The position numbers and the translations under genes are program-made. From Streptomyces sp. NBC_01197 (GTDB taxonomy: Bacteria; Actinomycetota; Actinomycetes; Streptomycetales; Streptomycetaceae), in the NCBI RefSeq assembly GCF_036010505.1, contig NZ_CP108569.1, positions 6,420,501 to 6,484,500 of the forward strand: 64,000 bases of DNA, read 5' to 3'. The notes beneath the pieces were generated by a model. It was not told the DNA's origin. It did not search any database and saw only the letters and a list, made by a program, of their open reading frames with translations. Positions 43,721 through 53,089 of this stretch are shown here, one piece after another (the first letter of the stretch is position 1; each line of letters starts with the position of its first letter).

Positions 43721-45697
43721 GTGTCAGACGTCCGTGTGGTCATCCAACGCGATTCCGAGCGGGAAGAGCGCGTGGTGACGACGGGCACTACGGCAGCCGA
43801 GCTCTTCCCCGGCGAGCGCACCGTCGTCGCGGCCCGGGTGGCCGGAGAGCTGAAGGACCTGGCCTACCTGCCGGCTGACGGCGACGAGGTCGAGCCCGTC
43901 CTGATCTCCTCCGAAGACGGCCTCAACATCCTGCGGCACTCCACCGCGCATGTGATGGCACAGGCCGTGCAGGAGCTCTTCCCCGACTCGAAGCTCGGCA
44001 TCGGCCCGCCGGTCAAGGACGGCTTCTACTACGACTTCGACGTCGAGCGGCCGTTCACCCCCGAGGATCTCAAGGCCATCGAGAAGAAGATGCAGGAGAT
44101 CCAGAAGCGCGGGCAGCGCTTCTCGCGGCGTGTGGTGACCGACGACGAGGCCCGCGCCGAGCTGGCGTCCGAGCCGTACAAGCTGGAGCTCATCGGGATC
44201 AAGGGCTCCGCGTCGGCGGACGACGGGGCGGACGTCGAGGTGGGCGGCGGCGAGCTGACCATCTACGACAACCTCGACCCGAAGACCGGCGACCTCTGCT
44301 GGAAGGACCTCTGCCGAGGCCCGCACCTGCCCACCACCCGGTTCATCCCCGCCTTCAAGCTGATGCGGAACGCCGCCGCGTACTGGCGCGGCAGCGAGAA
44401 GAACCCGATGCTGCAGCGCATCTACGGCACCGCCTGGCCCACCAAGGACGAGCTCAAGGCGCACCTGGAGTTCCTGGAGGAGGCCGCCAAGCGGGACCAC
44501 CGCAAGCTCGGCAACGAACTGGACCTCTTCTCTTTCCCTGACGAGATCGGCCCCGGCCTCGCGGTCTTCCACCCCAAGGGCGGCATCATCCGCCGCGCCA
44601 TGGAGGACTACTCGCGCAAGCGGCACGAGGAGGAGGGCTACGAGTTCGTCTACTCGCCGCATGCCACCAAGGGCAAGCTCTTCGAGAAGTCCGGCCACCT
44701 GGACTGGTACGCGGACGGTATGTACCCGCCCATGCAGCTCGACGACGGGGTGGACTACTACCTCAAGCCGATGAACTGCCCCATGCACAACCTGATCTTC
44801 GATGCGCGCGGCCGCTCGTACCGCGAACTCCCGTTGCGCCTCTTCGAGTTCGGCACGGTGTACCGGTACGAGAAGTCGGGCGTCGTGCACGGCCTGACCC
44901 GCTCGCGCGGCTTCACCCAGGACGACGCGCACATCTACTGCACCAAGGAGCAGATGGCGGACGAGCTGGACAGGACGCTCACCTTCGTCCTGAACCTGCT
45001 GCGCGACTACGGCCTGACCGACTTCTACCTGGAGCTGTCCACCAAGGACCCGGAGAAGTTCGTCGGCTCGGACGAGGTCTGGGAAGAGGCCACCGAGACG
45101 CTCCGCCAGGTCGCCGAGAAGCAGGGCCTGCCGCTGGTCCCGGACCCGGGCGGCGCCGCGTTCTACGGGCCGAAGATCTCCGTCCAGTGCAAGGACGCCA
45201 TCGGGCGCACCTGGCAGATGTCGACCGTCCAGCTCGACTTCAACCTGCCGGAGCGCTTCGACCTGGAGTACACCGGACCCGACGGCACCAAGCAGCGCCC
45301 GGTCATGATCCACCGCGCCCTGTTCGGTTCCATCGAGCGCTTCTTCGCGGTGCTCCTCGAGCACTACGCGGGTGCGTTCCCGGTCTGGCTGGCGCCCGTC
45401 CAGGCGGTCGGCATCCCGATCGGCGACGCGCATATCCCGTACCTGCAGGAGTTCGCCGCCACGGCACGCAAGCAGGGGCTGCGGGTCGAGGTGGACGCCT
45501 CGTCGGACCGGATGCAGAAGAAGATCCGCAACCAGCAGCGCGCCAAGGTGCCCTTCATGATCATCGCGGGCGACGAGGACATGGCCAACGGCGCCGTCTC
45601 CTTCCGGTACCGCGACGGATCACAGGAGAACGGCATCCCGGTGGATGAGGCCATCGCCAAGATCGCGCAGGCTGTCGCGGACCGCGTACAGGTCTGA
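43721..45697 (+). CDS. thrS: Threonyl-tRNA synthetase
   Basis: A 658-residue class II synthetase. A TGS domain (1 to ~65), the N2 editing domain ([21 protein letters not shown] at ~75) that removes serine from tRNA-Thr, the catalytic core with motif 2 [26 protein letters not shown] and Zn ligand in MNCPMHN, motif 3 [18 protein letters not shown], and the anticodon-binding domain are all present. The start is the GTG 43721 with AGGAGAG upstream; the 85-bp leader is too short for a T-box. It heads the conserved thrS-HIT-pgsA block. Confidence 0.97.
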   Translation: MSDVRVVIQRDSEREERVVTTGTTAAELFPGERTVVAARVAGELKDLAYLPADGDEVEPVLISSEDGLNILRHSTAHVMAQAVQELFPDSKLGIGPPVKDGFYYDFDVERPFTPEDLKAIEKKMQEIQKRGQRFSRRVVTDDEARAELASEPYKLELIGIKGSASADDGADVEVGGGELTIYDNLDPKTGDLCWKDLCRGPHLPTTRFIPAFKLMRNAAAYWRGSEKNPMLQRIYGTAWPTKDELKAHLEFLEEAAKRDHRKLGNELDLFSFPDEIGPGLAVFHPKGGIIRRAMEDYSRKRHEEEGYEFVYSPHATKGKLFEKSGHLDWYADGMYPPMQLDDGVDYYLKPMNCPMHNLIFDARGRSYRELPLRLFEFGTVYRYEKSGVVHGLTRSRGFTQDDAHIYCTKEQMADELDRTLTFVLNLLRDYGLTDFYLELSTKDPEKFVGSDEVWEEATETLRQVAEKQGLPLVPDPGGAAFYGPKISVQCKDAIGRTWQMSTVQLDFNLPERFDLEYTGPDGTKQRPVMIHRALFGSIERFFAVLLEHYAGAFPVWLAPVQAVGIPIGDAHIPYLQEFAATARKQGLRVEVDASSDRMQKKIRNQQRAKVPFMIIAGDEDMANGAVSFRYRDGSQENGIPVDEAIAKIAQAVADRVQV

Positions 45698-45713
45698 TCC
45701 GCCCGGCTGTTGA

Positions 45714-45762
45714 GCCCCCCGAGAGTCAGCTGACGCTGTGCGTCAGTCAGCTCTCCGGGGGC
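45714..45762. terminator. Bidirectional terminator of thrS and the channel gene
   Basis: An imperfect long hairpin: GCCCCCC-GAGAG pairs with CTCTCCGGGGGC, with an inner CTGAC/GTCAG stem. It overlaps the last codons of the convergent channel gene. Confidence 0.65.
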
Positions 45763-46409
45763 TTCTCGTCGTCCCGCCGGAAGCTCTGCAGCAGCCACGA
45801 CGAGAACGAGCCCGTCACGGCGCCCAGCAGGGCGATCCCGCACGCCATCATGGCCACCGCGATGACCCGTCCGAGCGGTGTCACGGGTGACACGTCGCCG
45901 TAGCCGACCGTCGACAGCGTGGCGGCGGCCCACCACAGCGCGTCCCCGAAGGTGCGGATGGTGGCGCCGGGCGCCGCGTGCTCGCAGCTGTAGACGGCGA
46001 GCGCGCCGGCGAAAGCGAGCAGCAGCGCCGAGAGGCCCGCGTACGCGATGACCCGGGCGTGCAGATCCAGCCGGGGCTGCGCCCGCCTCTGCTGTACGGC
46101 GTTGTAGAGCTGAACCATCCGCAGCAGCCGCAGCAGCGGCAGAATCACCACCAGCGTGTCCATCCGGTGCGTACGAGGGAAGCGCAGCCCCTGGCCGCTC
46201 AGGACGAGCCGAACCCCGTAGTCCACTACGAAGACCAGCCAGACCGCGAGGGCCGCTCCGAGCGCCACGTCCCGCAGCAGGGGATCGGGGCCCTGCGCCA
46301 GTACGTGGACCGCGTAGCAGGCGAGGAAGAGCAGCGCGGCCGCGAAGAGCGGCACCTCCGTGCGTTCCTCCCAGTGGCGCAGCCGCTCGCCGGGGCTCAG
46401 GACGTCCAT
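45747..46409 (-). CDS. Voltage-gated-like K+ channel (six-helix)
   Basis: 220 residues. The pore loop STVGYGD with preceding WWAAATL is the K+ selectivity filter. Four helices precede it, with an S4-like segment (ILPLLRLLRMVQLYNAVQQRR) bearing only a few Arg, so voltage sensing may be weak. It should form a tetramer in the membrane. Start ATG 46409. There is no RCK domain. Confidence 0.9.
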   Translation of the reverse strand: MDVLSPGERLRHWEERTEVPLFAAALLFLACYAVHVLAQGPDPLLRDVALGAALAVWLVFVVDYGVRLVLSGQGLRFPRTHRMDTLVVILPLLRLLRMVQLYNAVQQRRAQPRLDLHARVIAYAGLSALLLAFAGALAVYSCEHAAPGATIRTFGDALWWAAATLSTVGYGDVSPVTPLGRVIAVAMMACGIALLGAVTGSFSSWLLQSFRRDDEKPPES

Positions 46410-46476
46410 CGGCCCAGCATCGCCGCGACGGCGGCCGCCCGCGCCCCGGCGACACGTCGCGAACGGGGGAAGTCAT

Positions 46477-47034
46477 ATGCTGCACAGCATGACGAGTGAG
46501 CCGGAGCAGCAGATCGGAGTGGGGACGCAGGACGCGTTCCAGCGCCTGTGGACCCCCCACCGGATGGCGTACATCCAGGGGGAGAACAAGCCGAGCGGGC
46601 CGGGCTCGGATGACGACTGTCCGTTCTGCTCGATCCCGTCGAAGTCGGACGAGGACGGCCTTGTCGTGGCGCGCGGCCGGCATGTGTACGCGGTGCTCAA
46701 CCTCTACCCGTACAACGGGGGCCACCTCATGGTCGTGCCGTTCCGCCATGTCGCCGACTACACGGAACTGGACGCGGCCGAGACCGCCGAGCTGGCCGAG
46801 CTGACCAAGCGGGCGATGACGGCGCTGCGGACGGCTTCCGGCGCGCACGGCTTCAACATCGGCATGAATCAGGGGGCGTCGGCGGGGGCGGGCATCGCCG
46901 CGCATCTGCACCAGCACGTGGTGCCGCGCTGGGGCGGTGACACCAACTTCATGCCGGTCGTCGGGCACACCAAGGTGCTGCCGCAGCTGCTGGCCGACAC
47001 CCGCGCGATGCTGGCCGCGGCCTGGCCGGTCTGA
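46477..47034 (+). CDS. HIT-family hydrolase / Ap4A phosphorylase-like
   Basis: 185 residues. The HIT motif HLHQHVVPRW gives the catalytic His, and CPFC near residue 48 belongs to a zinc site seen in actinobacterial relatives. The protein resembles mycobacterial Rv2613c, described as an Ap4A phosphorylase, which also lies between thrS and pgsA. Start ATG 46477 with CGGGGGAAG; the ATG at 46489 (MTSEPEQQ) is also possible. It probably degrades diadenosine tetraphosphate, a by-product of aminoacyl-tRNA synthetases such as ThrS. Confidence 0.9.
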   Translation: MLHSMTSEPEQQIGVGTQDAFQRLWTPHRMAYIQGENKPSGPGSDDDCPFCSIPSKSDEDGLVVARGRHVYAVLNLYPYNGGHLMVVPFRHVADYTELDAAETAELAELTKRAMTALRTASGAHGFNIGMNQGASAGAGIAAHLHQHVVPRWGGDTNFMPVVGHTKVLPQLLADTRAMLAAAWPV

Positions 47035-47078
47035 GCCCCGGCCGTGCGCGGCTGCGAGGGCGTGGCCAGGCACAGGTG

Positions 47079-47108
47079 ACAGAGCCCCGGCGGGTGCCGG
47101 GGCTCTGT
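47079..47108 (+). terminator. Terminator after the HIT gene
   Basis: Perfect 13-bp arms (47079-47091, 47096-47108) with a GGGT loop, between convergent genes. Confidence 0.85.
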
Positions 47109-47127
47109 GCTTCCGGGGGCCGTGATG

Positions 47128-48795
47128 TCAGGCGTCGTAGACGTCGGCCTGGCGCGGTGTCGGGTCCTGGACCAGGCCGCTGAGGACCATCGAGCGGTTG
47201 GTGAAGGAGTCGGTGTTCACGCCGTGCTCGTCGAGCACCCGCATCGCGGCCTGGTGCACGGCGCGCAGCACCGGAGTGGCCGCCCGCATCGCGTCGTCCG
47301 CCATGAAGCGGTGCCGCCAGGGCTTGTCGGCCCAGGCGTGCCGCATCCCGAACGGCTCGGGCAGCGTGATCTTTCCGCCGCAGAAGTCGAGGAGGGGCGG
47401 GAACCAGGTCAGCGGGGCCCGGGCGGCCAGCCGCACCACCTCGGGGGTCTCCACCAGCGGCAGGTTCACCTCCCGCGTCTCCCAGAACTTGACCGCTTTG
47501 TTGACCTCCTTGGTCTTGGCCGCCGGTTTGGTGGTGAAGAGCGAGTGCACCGGGCCGAGCGCATGACCGGTGACCTCGATCCGCAGCGTCTCGTGGAGCA
47601 CCGTCACGGTGATCATCATGGTGATCACCAGCTGCCCGTCCCAGAGTGTGAACTGCACGCCCAGATAGTGGCGGTTGCCGCTGCCGAACTGCTGCTCGTT
47701 GCAGATCCGCTGTATCTCGTGGCCCTTGATCTGGAAGGCTTCCACGTCCTCCCCGTCGGGCCGGCTGACCTCGCTCGCGTTCTCACCGACGGGCGCCACG
47801 ATCCAGTGCTTCACGGACGGGGTGGGGAAGCCGCCGGTGTGCAGCGGGCCGCGCTCCAGCATCCGCAGCCGGTCGTGGATCGCCCGGATGACGTCCCAGC
47901 TGCGGAAGCCGTGGATCTCGGTGCCCGCCTCACGAGGGACCAGCTCCTCGGCGAGCTGCCAGCTGCCCCAGCGGGTTCCCATGCCGAGTATCCCCTTGGG
48001 GCCCGCGTAGAACACCGAGTTGGACTGCTGCTCGGCCGTCAGCTTGGCCAGGGACTGGCGCAGTTGCTCGGCCGCGGTCTCGGTGGGGTTGCGCGGTACG
48101 GCCTCGGGGATCTTCGGCCCGATGCCCCCGCCGGACAGCAGGCTCTCCCAGCGGGCCCGCAGATCGACGGCCGTCCTCTCGCAGATCCGTTTGGCCAGCA
48201 CCCAGCCGATGATCGGCGCGACGAACATGAGCCGCAGATACAGGGCGCCGAGGCCGCCGAACGGCAGCTTGACGAGGAAGAGCACCATGAGCCCGCTGAA
48301 AGCCACCAGCAGGGCGGTCCCCAGGGCTCCCATGCTGCGGTTCCGGGACCCGGACAGGGTGCGCCGCAGCTGGAAGACCCCGAGCCAGATCAGCAGCCCG
48401 GGGAGGAACACCAGTCCGAAGACGGCCATCACGATGGTCAGCCTGGTGTCGCGCTGCTTACGGATGCGGGTCGCCGCCAGGCAGTGTTCGACCACCGTCT
48501 GCGGCTCGGTCCCAAAGGACTGGATGAGCGGCTTCCGGGTGCCCCCGAGCATCCGCACCTGGACGGCACGGGAGAAGGATTCGCCCAGATTCGGCTCGAA
48601 GAGCGAGAACTTGCCCTTCTTCACCGCTGTCTTGTGCCACTCGCTGTTGGCTTTGAGTATGTCCTCGACCGGGCTGTCCCGGTAGGCCGCCGACGCGAGG
48701 GCGTGGGTCGCGGCGGTCTGGCCCGCCGAACCCTGGAGCGGAACCTGTGCCCCGGGAATGAAATCGAATCCGTCGTTCGCCACCGCTGCCCCCAT
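47128..48795 (-). CDS. Large conserved membrane protein of unknown function
   Basis: About 555 residues. Helices lie at roughly residues 119-140 (LTIVMAVFGLVFLPGLLIWLG), 158-178 and 183-203. The long remainder is soluble and mixed alpha/beta (for example LGVQFTLWDGQLVITMMITVTVLHETLRIEVTGH). No enzymatic motif seen. Start uncertain: ATG 48795 is used; the frame also has a TTG at 48807 and a GTG at 48783 without strong ribosome sites. It separates HIT from pgsA, which are adjacent in mycobacteria. Confidence 0.72.
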   Translation of the reverse strand: MGAAVANDGFDFIPGAQVPLQGSAGQTAATHALASAAYRDSPVEDILKANSEWHKTAVKKGKFSLFEPNLGESFSRAVQVRMLGGTRKPLIQSFGTEPQTVVEHCLAATRIRKQRDTRLTIVMAVFGLVFLPGLLIWLGVFQLRRTLSGSRNRSMGALGTALLVAFSGLMVLFLVKLPFGGLGALYLRLMFVAPIIGWVLAKRICERTAVDLRARWESLLSGGGIGPKIPEAVPRNPTETAAEQLRQSLAKLTAEQQSNSVFYAGPKGILGMGTRWGSWQLAEELVPREAGTEIHGFRSWDVIRAIHDRLRMLERGPLHTGGFPTPSVKHWIVAPVGENASEVSRPDGEDVEAFQIKGHEIQRICNEQQFGSGNRHYLGVQFTLWDGQLVITMMITVTVLHETLRIEVTGHALGPVHSLFTTKPAAKTKEVNKAVKFWETREVNLPLVETPEVVRLAARAPLTWFPPLLDFCGGKITLPEPFGMRHAWADKPWRHRFMADDAMRAATPVLRAVHQAAMRVLDEHGVNTDSFTNRSMVLSGLVQDPTPRQADVYDA

Positions 48796-48987
48796 CGCCG
48801 CACCCAACCGCTGCTGCGGCTGTTCCCAACTACCGTGCCCCGCACACCTGCTGCGCCGGACCCGGGCCGCCCCGCGCCTTCCGTCCGGGCCGTGACCTCA
48901 GCGTATCCGTGGTGCTCCCCGCGCGTCACGGGCCAACGGAAGGCTGTCCGGCGCAGGGTGGTGTGCGGCCGGATACCGCTCCGGACA

Positions 48988-49017
48988 GGGCCTGGCCGCA
49001 CGACGGTGGCCAGGCCC
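48988..49017 (-). terminator. Terminator after the EF-G2 gene
   Basis: 10-bp arms GGGCCTGGCC/GGCCAGGCCC (48988-48997, 49008-49017), adjacent to the stop codon of the minus-strand EF-G-like gene. Confidence 0.7.
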
Positions 49018-49018
49018 G

Positions 49019-51244
49019 CTACGAACCGCTGTGCGCCTGTTCGCGCACCCGGTCGGCCACGTGCTGGGGCATCGGCTCATGGCGTACGTACGAGCGTGAG
49101 AACTGCCCGGTGCCGTGCGAGAGCGACCGCAGTTCGACGGCGTACCGCCCGATCTCGATCTCCGGGACCTCGGCCCTGACCAGGGTGCGGCCCGGCACCG
49201 TCTGCTCGGTGCCCACCACCCGGCCGCGCCGTCCGGAGAGATCGCTCATCACCGGACCCACGAAGTCGTCGGGCACCAGGACCCGGACCGAGACCACGGG
49301 CTCAAGCAGATGGATCGGGGCCCGGTCCGCCGCCTCCCGCAGGGCCAGCGCGCCTGCCGTCTGGAACGCCGCGTCCGATGAGTCCACGGAGTGGGCCTTG
49401 CCGTCCCGGAGGGTGATACGGACGTCGACGAGCGGGTGCCCGGCCGAGACGCCCCGGGCCGCCTGCGCGCGTACGCCCTTCTCGACGGACGGGATGAACT
49501 GCCGGGGCACCGAACCGCCGACGACCCGGTCGACGAACTCGATCCCCGATCCGGAGGGCAGCGGGTCCACCTCGATCGCGCAGATCGCGAACTGGCCGTG
49601 GCCGCCCGACTGTTTGACATGCCTGCCGCGCCCCTCGGCCGGCCCGCCGAACGTCTCGCGCAGCGACACCCGGTACGGCTCGGCGTCCACCCGGACCCCG
49701 TACCTGCCCTGCAGCCGCTCCAGCGCCACGTCCCGCTGCGCCTCGCCGAGACACCAGAGCACCAGCTGGTGAGTGTCCGGGTTCTGCTCCAGACGCATGG
49801 TCGGATCCTCGGTGACCAGCCGGGTGAGCCCCGTCGACAGCTTGTCCTCGTCCGCCTTGCCATGGGCGGCGACGGCGAGCGGAAGCAGCGGATCCGGCAG
49901 CGTCCACGCCTCCATGAGCAGCGGGTCGTCCTTGCCGGACAGCGTGTCACCGGTCTCCGCCCGGCTCAGTCCCGCGACGCAGGCGATGTCTCCGGCGATG
50001 CACTCCTGCAGCGGGCTCTGCCGCCGTCCGAAGGGTGCCGAGAGCGCGCCGACCCGTTCGTCCATGTCGCGGTCGTCGCCGCCGTCCAGGCCGACGCGGC
50101 CGTGGCCCGCCTGGCTGTGGCCGGACACATGAACCGTCTCGTCGGGCCGCAGGGTCCCGGAGAAGACCCGGACCAGCGAGAGCCGGCCCACATAGGGGTC
50201 GGATGCCGTCTTGATCACCTCGGCGAGCAGCGGTCCGGACGGGTCGCAGCCGGCCGCCGCGTGCGGGGCGCCCTGCGGGGTGGTGACCGCCGGGGCCTCC
50301 CGCTCCGGCGGTGCGGGAAAGCCGCGGGTGATCAGTTCGAGCAGCTCGACGGTGCCGAGCCCCTGCCGTCCGCCGGCCACCGCGGGGGCGGCGGCGAGCA
50401 CCGGGTGGAAGACCCCGCGGGCGACCGCCCGCTCCAGGTCCGCGATCACCGTTGCGACCTCGATCTCCTCGCCGCCGAGATAGCGGTCCATGAGGGTCTC
50501 GTCCTCGCTCTCGGCGATGATCCCCTCGATCAGCCGGTTGCGGGCCTCCTCCATCGGCGGCAGCTCGGCCTCGCCGGGCTCGCTCTCCGTACGCTCTCCC
50601 GACGTGTAGCCGGACAGCCGCCGGGTGAGCAGCCCGGCAAGACCTGTCACCGGGGCGTGTCCGTCCGGCCCCGGCGGTCCGTACAGCGGGAGGTACAGGG
50701 GCAGCACCGCGTCGGGGTCGTCACCGCCGAAGATGCGGCCGCACAGCCGGGTCAGTTCCGCGTAGCCGGTACGGGCCGTGTCCAGGTGGGTGACCACGAT
50801 GGCCCGGGGCATCCCGACGGCAGCGCACTCCTCCCAGACCGCGCGCGTCGCGCCGTCGACGCTGTCCGCGTCCTGGGCCGCCGACACGACGAACAGGGCC
50901 GCGTCCGCTGCGCGCAGACCGGCCCGCAGCTCGCCGACGAAATCGGCGTAGCCGGGTGTGTCGAGCAGATTGATCTTGATGCCGTCCCACTCGACGGGGA
51001 CGAGCGAGAGCTGTACCGACCGCTGCCTGCGCTGTTCGATCTCGTCGTAGTCCGAGACGGTCTGGCCGTCCTCGACCCGGCCGGCCCGGGTGACCGCCCC
51101 CGCGGTCAGCGCCAGGGCCTCGACCAGTGTGGTCTTGCCGGATCCGCTGTGGCCGACCAGGACCACGTTCCGTACGGAAGCGGGCCGGCCGGCCGTCGTG
51201 ACTCTGCCGGCGGCTCCGGGGTGTGTGCTCGCCTTGTCGCCCAT
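49019..51244 (-). CDS. EF-G-like translational GTPase (EF-G2 type)
   Basis: A 741-residue protein with EF-G domain order: G domain, domain II, then III-V (ending HVADRVREQAHSGS). The P-loop GHSGSGKT (31-38) and DTPG (95-98) are intact. The guanine-specificity NKxD is replaced by THLD (152-155), and the N-terminal part of domain IV is shortened. Start ATG 51244 with GGGAGG 7 nt upstream. Known EF-G2 paralogues bind ribosomes but may not catalyse translocation; a role in stress or resistance is possible. It is inserted on the opposite strand inside an otherwise conserved block. Confidence 0.87.
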   Translation of the reverse strand: MGDKASTHPGAAGRVTTAGRPASVRNVVLVGHSGSGKTTLVEALALTAGAVTRAGRVEDGQTVSDYDEIEQRRQRSVQLSLVPVEWDGIKINLLDTPGYADFVGELRAGLRAADAALFVVSAAQDADSVDGATRAVWEECAAVGMPRAIVVTHLDTARTGYAELTRLCGRIFGGDDPDAVLPLYLPLYGPPGPDGHAPVTGLAGLLTRRLSGYTSGERTESEPGEAELPPMEEARNRLIEGIIAESEDETLMDRYLGGEEIEVATVIADLERAVARGVFHPVLAAAPAVAGGRQGLGTVELLELITRGFPAPPEREAPAVTTPQGAPHAAAGCDPSGPLLAEVIKTASDPYVGRLSLVRVFSGTLRPDETVHVSGHSQAGHGRVGLDGGDDRDMDERVGALSAPFGRRQSPLQECIAGDIACVAGLSRAETGDTLSGKDDPLLMEAWTLPDPLLPLAVAAHGKADEDKLSTGLTRLVTEDPTMRLEQNPDTHQLVLWCLGEAQRDVALERLQGRYGVRVDAEPYRVSLRETFGGPAEGRGRHVKQSGGHGQFAICAIEVDPLPSGSGIEFVDRVVGGSVPRQFIPSVEKGVRAQAARGVSAGHPLVDVRITLRDGKAHSVDSSDAAFQTAGALALREAADRAPIHLLEPVVSVRVLVPDDFVGPVMSDLSGRRGRVVGTEQTVPGRTLVRAEVPEIEIGRYAVELRSLSHGTGQFSRSYVRHEPMPQHVADRVREQAHSGS

Positions 51245-51515
51245 GAGTGTGCCTCCCGTGTGATGAGGGACGTTGCACGGTGAGAAACGGGGCGGCCACA
51301 GAGCCAGGAAGCGTGGCGGCACCGGTGACGCCCGCGGTCATTCGAGCTTTCCACCCGGGCCGCGGCGCGTCCATACGTGCGGCCCCGGCGGCTGCCCGGC
51401 TGCCGCTCCGCCGCCGCCGGGACAGGGCCCGGCGGTGGAGGTCCGCGGTCCTGGCTACGATGGGCCCGCCGGGTGGCCAGTGGGGCCGCGCGGCCCACCA
51501 ACCCCCGGGAAGGCC

Positions 51516-52190
51516 ATGCTGAACAAGTACGCGCGTGCATTCTTTACGCGTGTCCTCACGCCGTTCGCCTCGTTTCTGCTCCGGATCGGGGTCAGCCCCG
51601 ACGCGGTGACGCTGACCGGCACGGCCGGGGTGATGGCGGGTGCGCTGGTCTTCTTCCCCAGGGGAGAGTTCTTCTGGGGCACGGTCGTCATCACCCTCTT
51701 CGTCTTCTCCGACCTCGTCGACGGCAACATGGCGCGCCAGGCCGGAATTTCGAGCCGCTGGGGGGCCTTCCTCGACTCGACCCTCGACCGGGTCGCGGAC
51801 GGGGCGATTTTCTCCGGGCTCGCCCTCTGGTACGCGGGCACCGGTGACAACAACCTGATGTGCGCGGTCACCCTCTTCTGCCTCGCGAGCGGCCAGGTGG
51901 TCTCGTACACCAAGGCCCGCGGCGAGTCGATCGGGCTTCCGGTCGCGGTGAACGGGCTGATCGAGCGGGCCGAGCGGCTGGTCATCTCGCTCGTCGCCGC
52001 CGGATTCGCCGGGCTGCACAAGTTCGGGGTGCCCGGGATCCAGATCCTGCTGCCGGTCGCGCTGTGGATCGTGGCGGTGGGCAGCCTGATCACCCTGGTG
52101 CAGCGGGTGGTCACCGTACGCAGGGAGTCCGCGGAGGCCGACGCCGCGGCAGCCGCCGAAGCCTCCGCGCACGGCGGCGAGACGGTATGA
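51516..52190 (+). CDS. pgsA: Phosphatidylinositol phosphate synthase (CDP-alcohol phosphatidyltransferase)
   Basis: A 224-residue, six-helix membrane enzyme. The CDP-alcohol phosphotransferase motif is complete: DLVDGNMAR, G eight residues on, then DSTLDRVAD, giving the D-D-G-A-R-G-D-D pattern. In actinobacteria the member beside the PIM genes joins CDP-diacylglycerol to inositol 1-phosphate, yielding the phosphatidylinositol core of PIMs. A TACGAT -10-like element lies 55 nt upstream. Start ATG 51516 after GGGAAGG. It overlaps the acyltransferase gene (ATGA). Confidence 0.92.
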   Translation: MLNKYARAFFTRVLTPFASFLLRIGVSPDAVTLTGTAGVMAGALVFFPRGEFFWGTVVITLFVFSDLVDGNMARQAGISSRWGAFLDSTLDRVADGAIFSGLALWYAGTGDNNLMCAVTLFCLASGQVVSYTKARGESIGLPVAVNGLIERAERLVISLVAAGFAGLHKFGVPGIQILLPVALWIVAVGSLITLVQRVVTVRRESAEADAAAAAEASAHGGETV

Positions 52191-53089
52191 GGGAGCGGCT
52201 GACGGACGCCCTGTACGGACTCGGCTGGGGCGCGGTCAAGAAGCTGCCCGAACCGGTCGCCACCGGCCTCGGCAGGCGTATCGCGGACTCGGTCTGGAAG
52301 CGGCGCGGCAAGAGCGTGCTGCGGCTGGAGTCCAATCTGGCCCGGGTGGTGCCCGGCGCCGGTCCCGCCCGGCTCGCCGAGCTGTCCCGGGCCGGGATGC
52401 GCTCGTACATGCGGTACTGGATGGAGTCCTTCCGGCTGCCGGCGTGGAGCGCCGACCGGGTCCGCGACGGGTTCGACCCCGAAGACCTCCACCATCTGAC
52501 GGACGGCCTGGCCACCGGGAAGGGCGTCATACTCGCCCTCCCGCACATGGGCAACTACGACCTCGCGGGCGCCTGGGTCACCACGAAGCTCGGGGTGCCG
52601 TTCACCACGGTCGCCGAGCGGCTCAAGCCCGAGACCCTCTACGACCGGTTCGTCGCCTACCGCGAGGGCCTGGGCATGGAGGTCCTGCCGCACACCGGAG
52701 GTTCCGCCTTCGGCACGCTGGCCAGGCGGCTGCGGGACGGCGGTCTGGTCTGCCTGGTCGCCGACCGGGACCTCTCCGCTTCGGGCGTCGAGGTCCAGTT
52801 CTTCGGCGAGGCGACCCGGATTCCCGCGGGGCCCGCGCTGCTCGCCCAGCAGACCGGAGCGCTGCTGCTGCCCGTCACGCTCTGGTACGACGGCTCGCCG
52901 GTGATGCGCGGCCGTGTCCATCCGCCCGTGGACGTACCCCCTTCGGGTACGCGTCCCGAGAAGACCTCGGTGATGGCGCAGGCGCTCGCCGACGCCTTCG
53001 CCACCGGAATCGCCGAGCACCCGGAGGACTGGCACATGCTCCAGCGCCTCTGGCTCGCCGACCTGGAGCGCCGTCAGGAGCCTTCGTGA
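52187..53089 (+). CDS. Phosphatidylinositol mannoside acyltransferase (LpxL/HtrB family)
   Basis: 300 residues of the lysophospholipid/lipid A acyltransferase family. The active-site HX4D is in LPHMGNYDLAGAW, and the block VADRDLSASGVEVQFFGE with IPAGPALLAQQTGA is characteristic. In mycobacteria the equivalent gene between pgsA and pimA acylates the mannose of PIM1/PIM2 (PatA). It is coupled at both ends by 4-bp overlaps with pgsA and pimA. Peripheral, on the inner face of the membrane. Confidence 0.92.
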   Translation: MRERLTDALYGLGWGAVKKLPEPVATGLGRRIADSVWKRRGKSVLRLESNLARVVPGAGPARLAELSRAGMRSYMRYWMESFRLPAWSADRVRDGFDPEDLHHLTDGLATGKGVILALPHMGNYDLAGAWVTTKLGVPFTTVAERLKPETLYDRFVAYREGLGMEVLPHTGGSAFGTLARRLRDGGLVCLVADRDLSASGVEVQFFGEATRIPAGPALLAQQTGALLLPVTLWYDGSPVMRGRVHPPVDVPPSGTRPEKTSVMAQALADAFATGIAEHPEDWHMLQRLWLADLERRQEPS

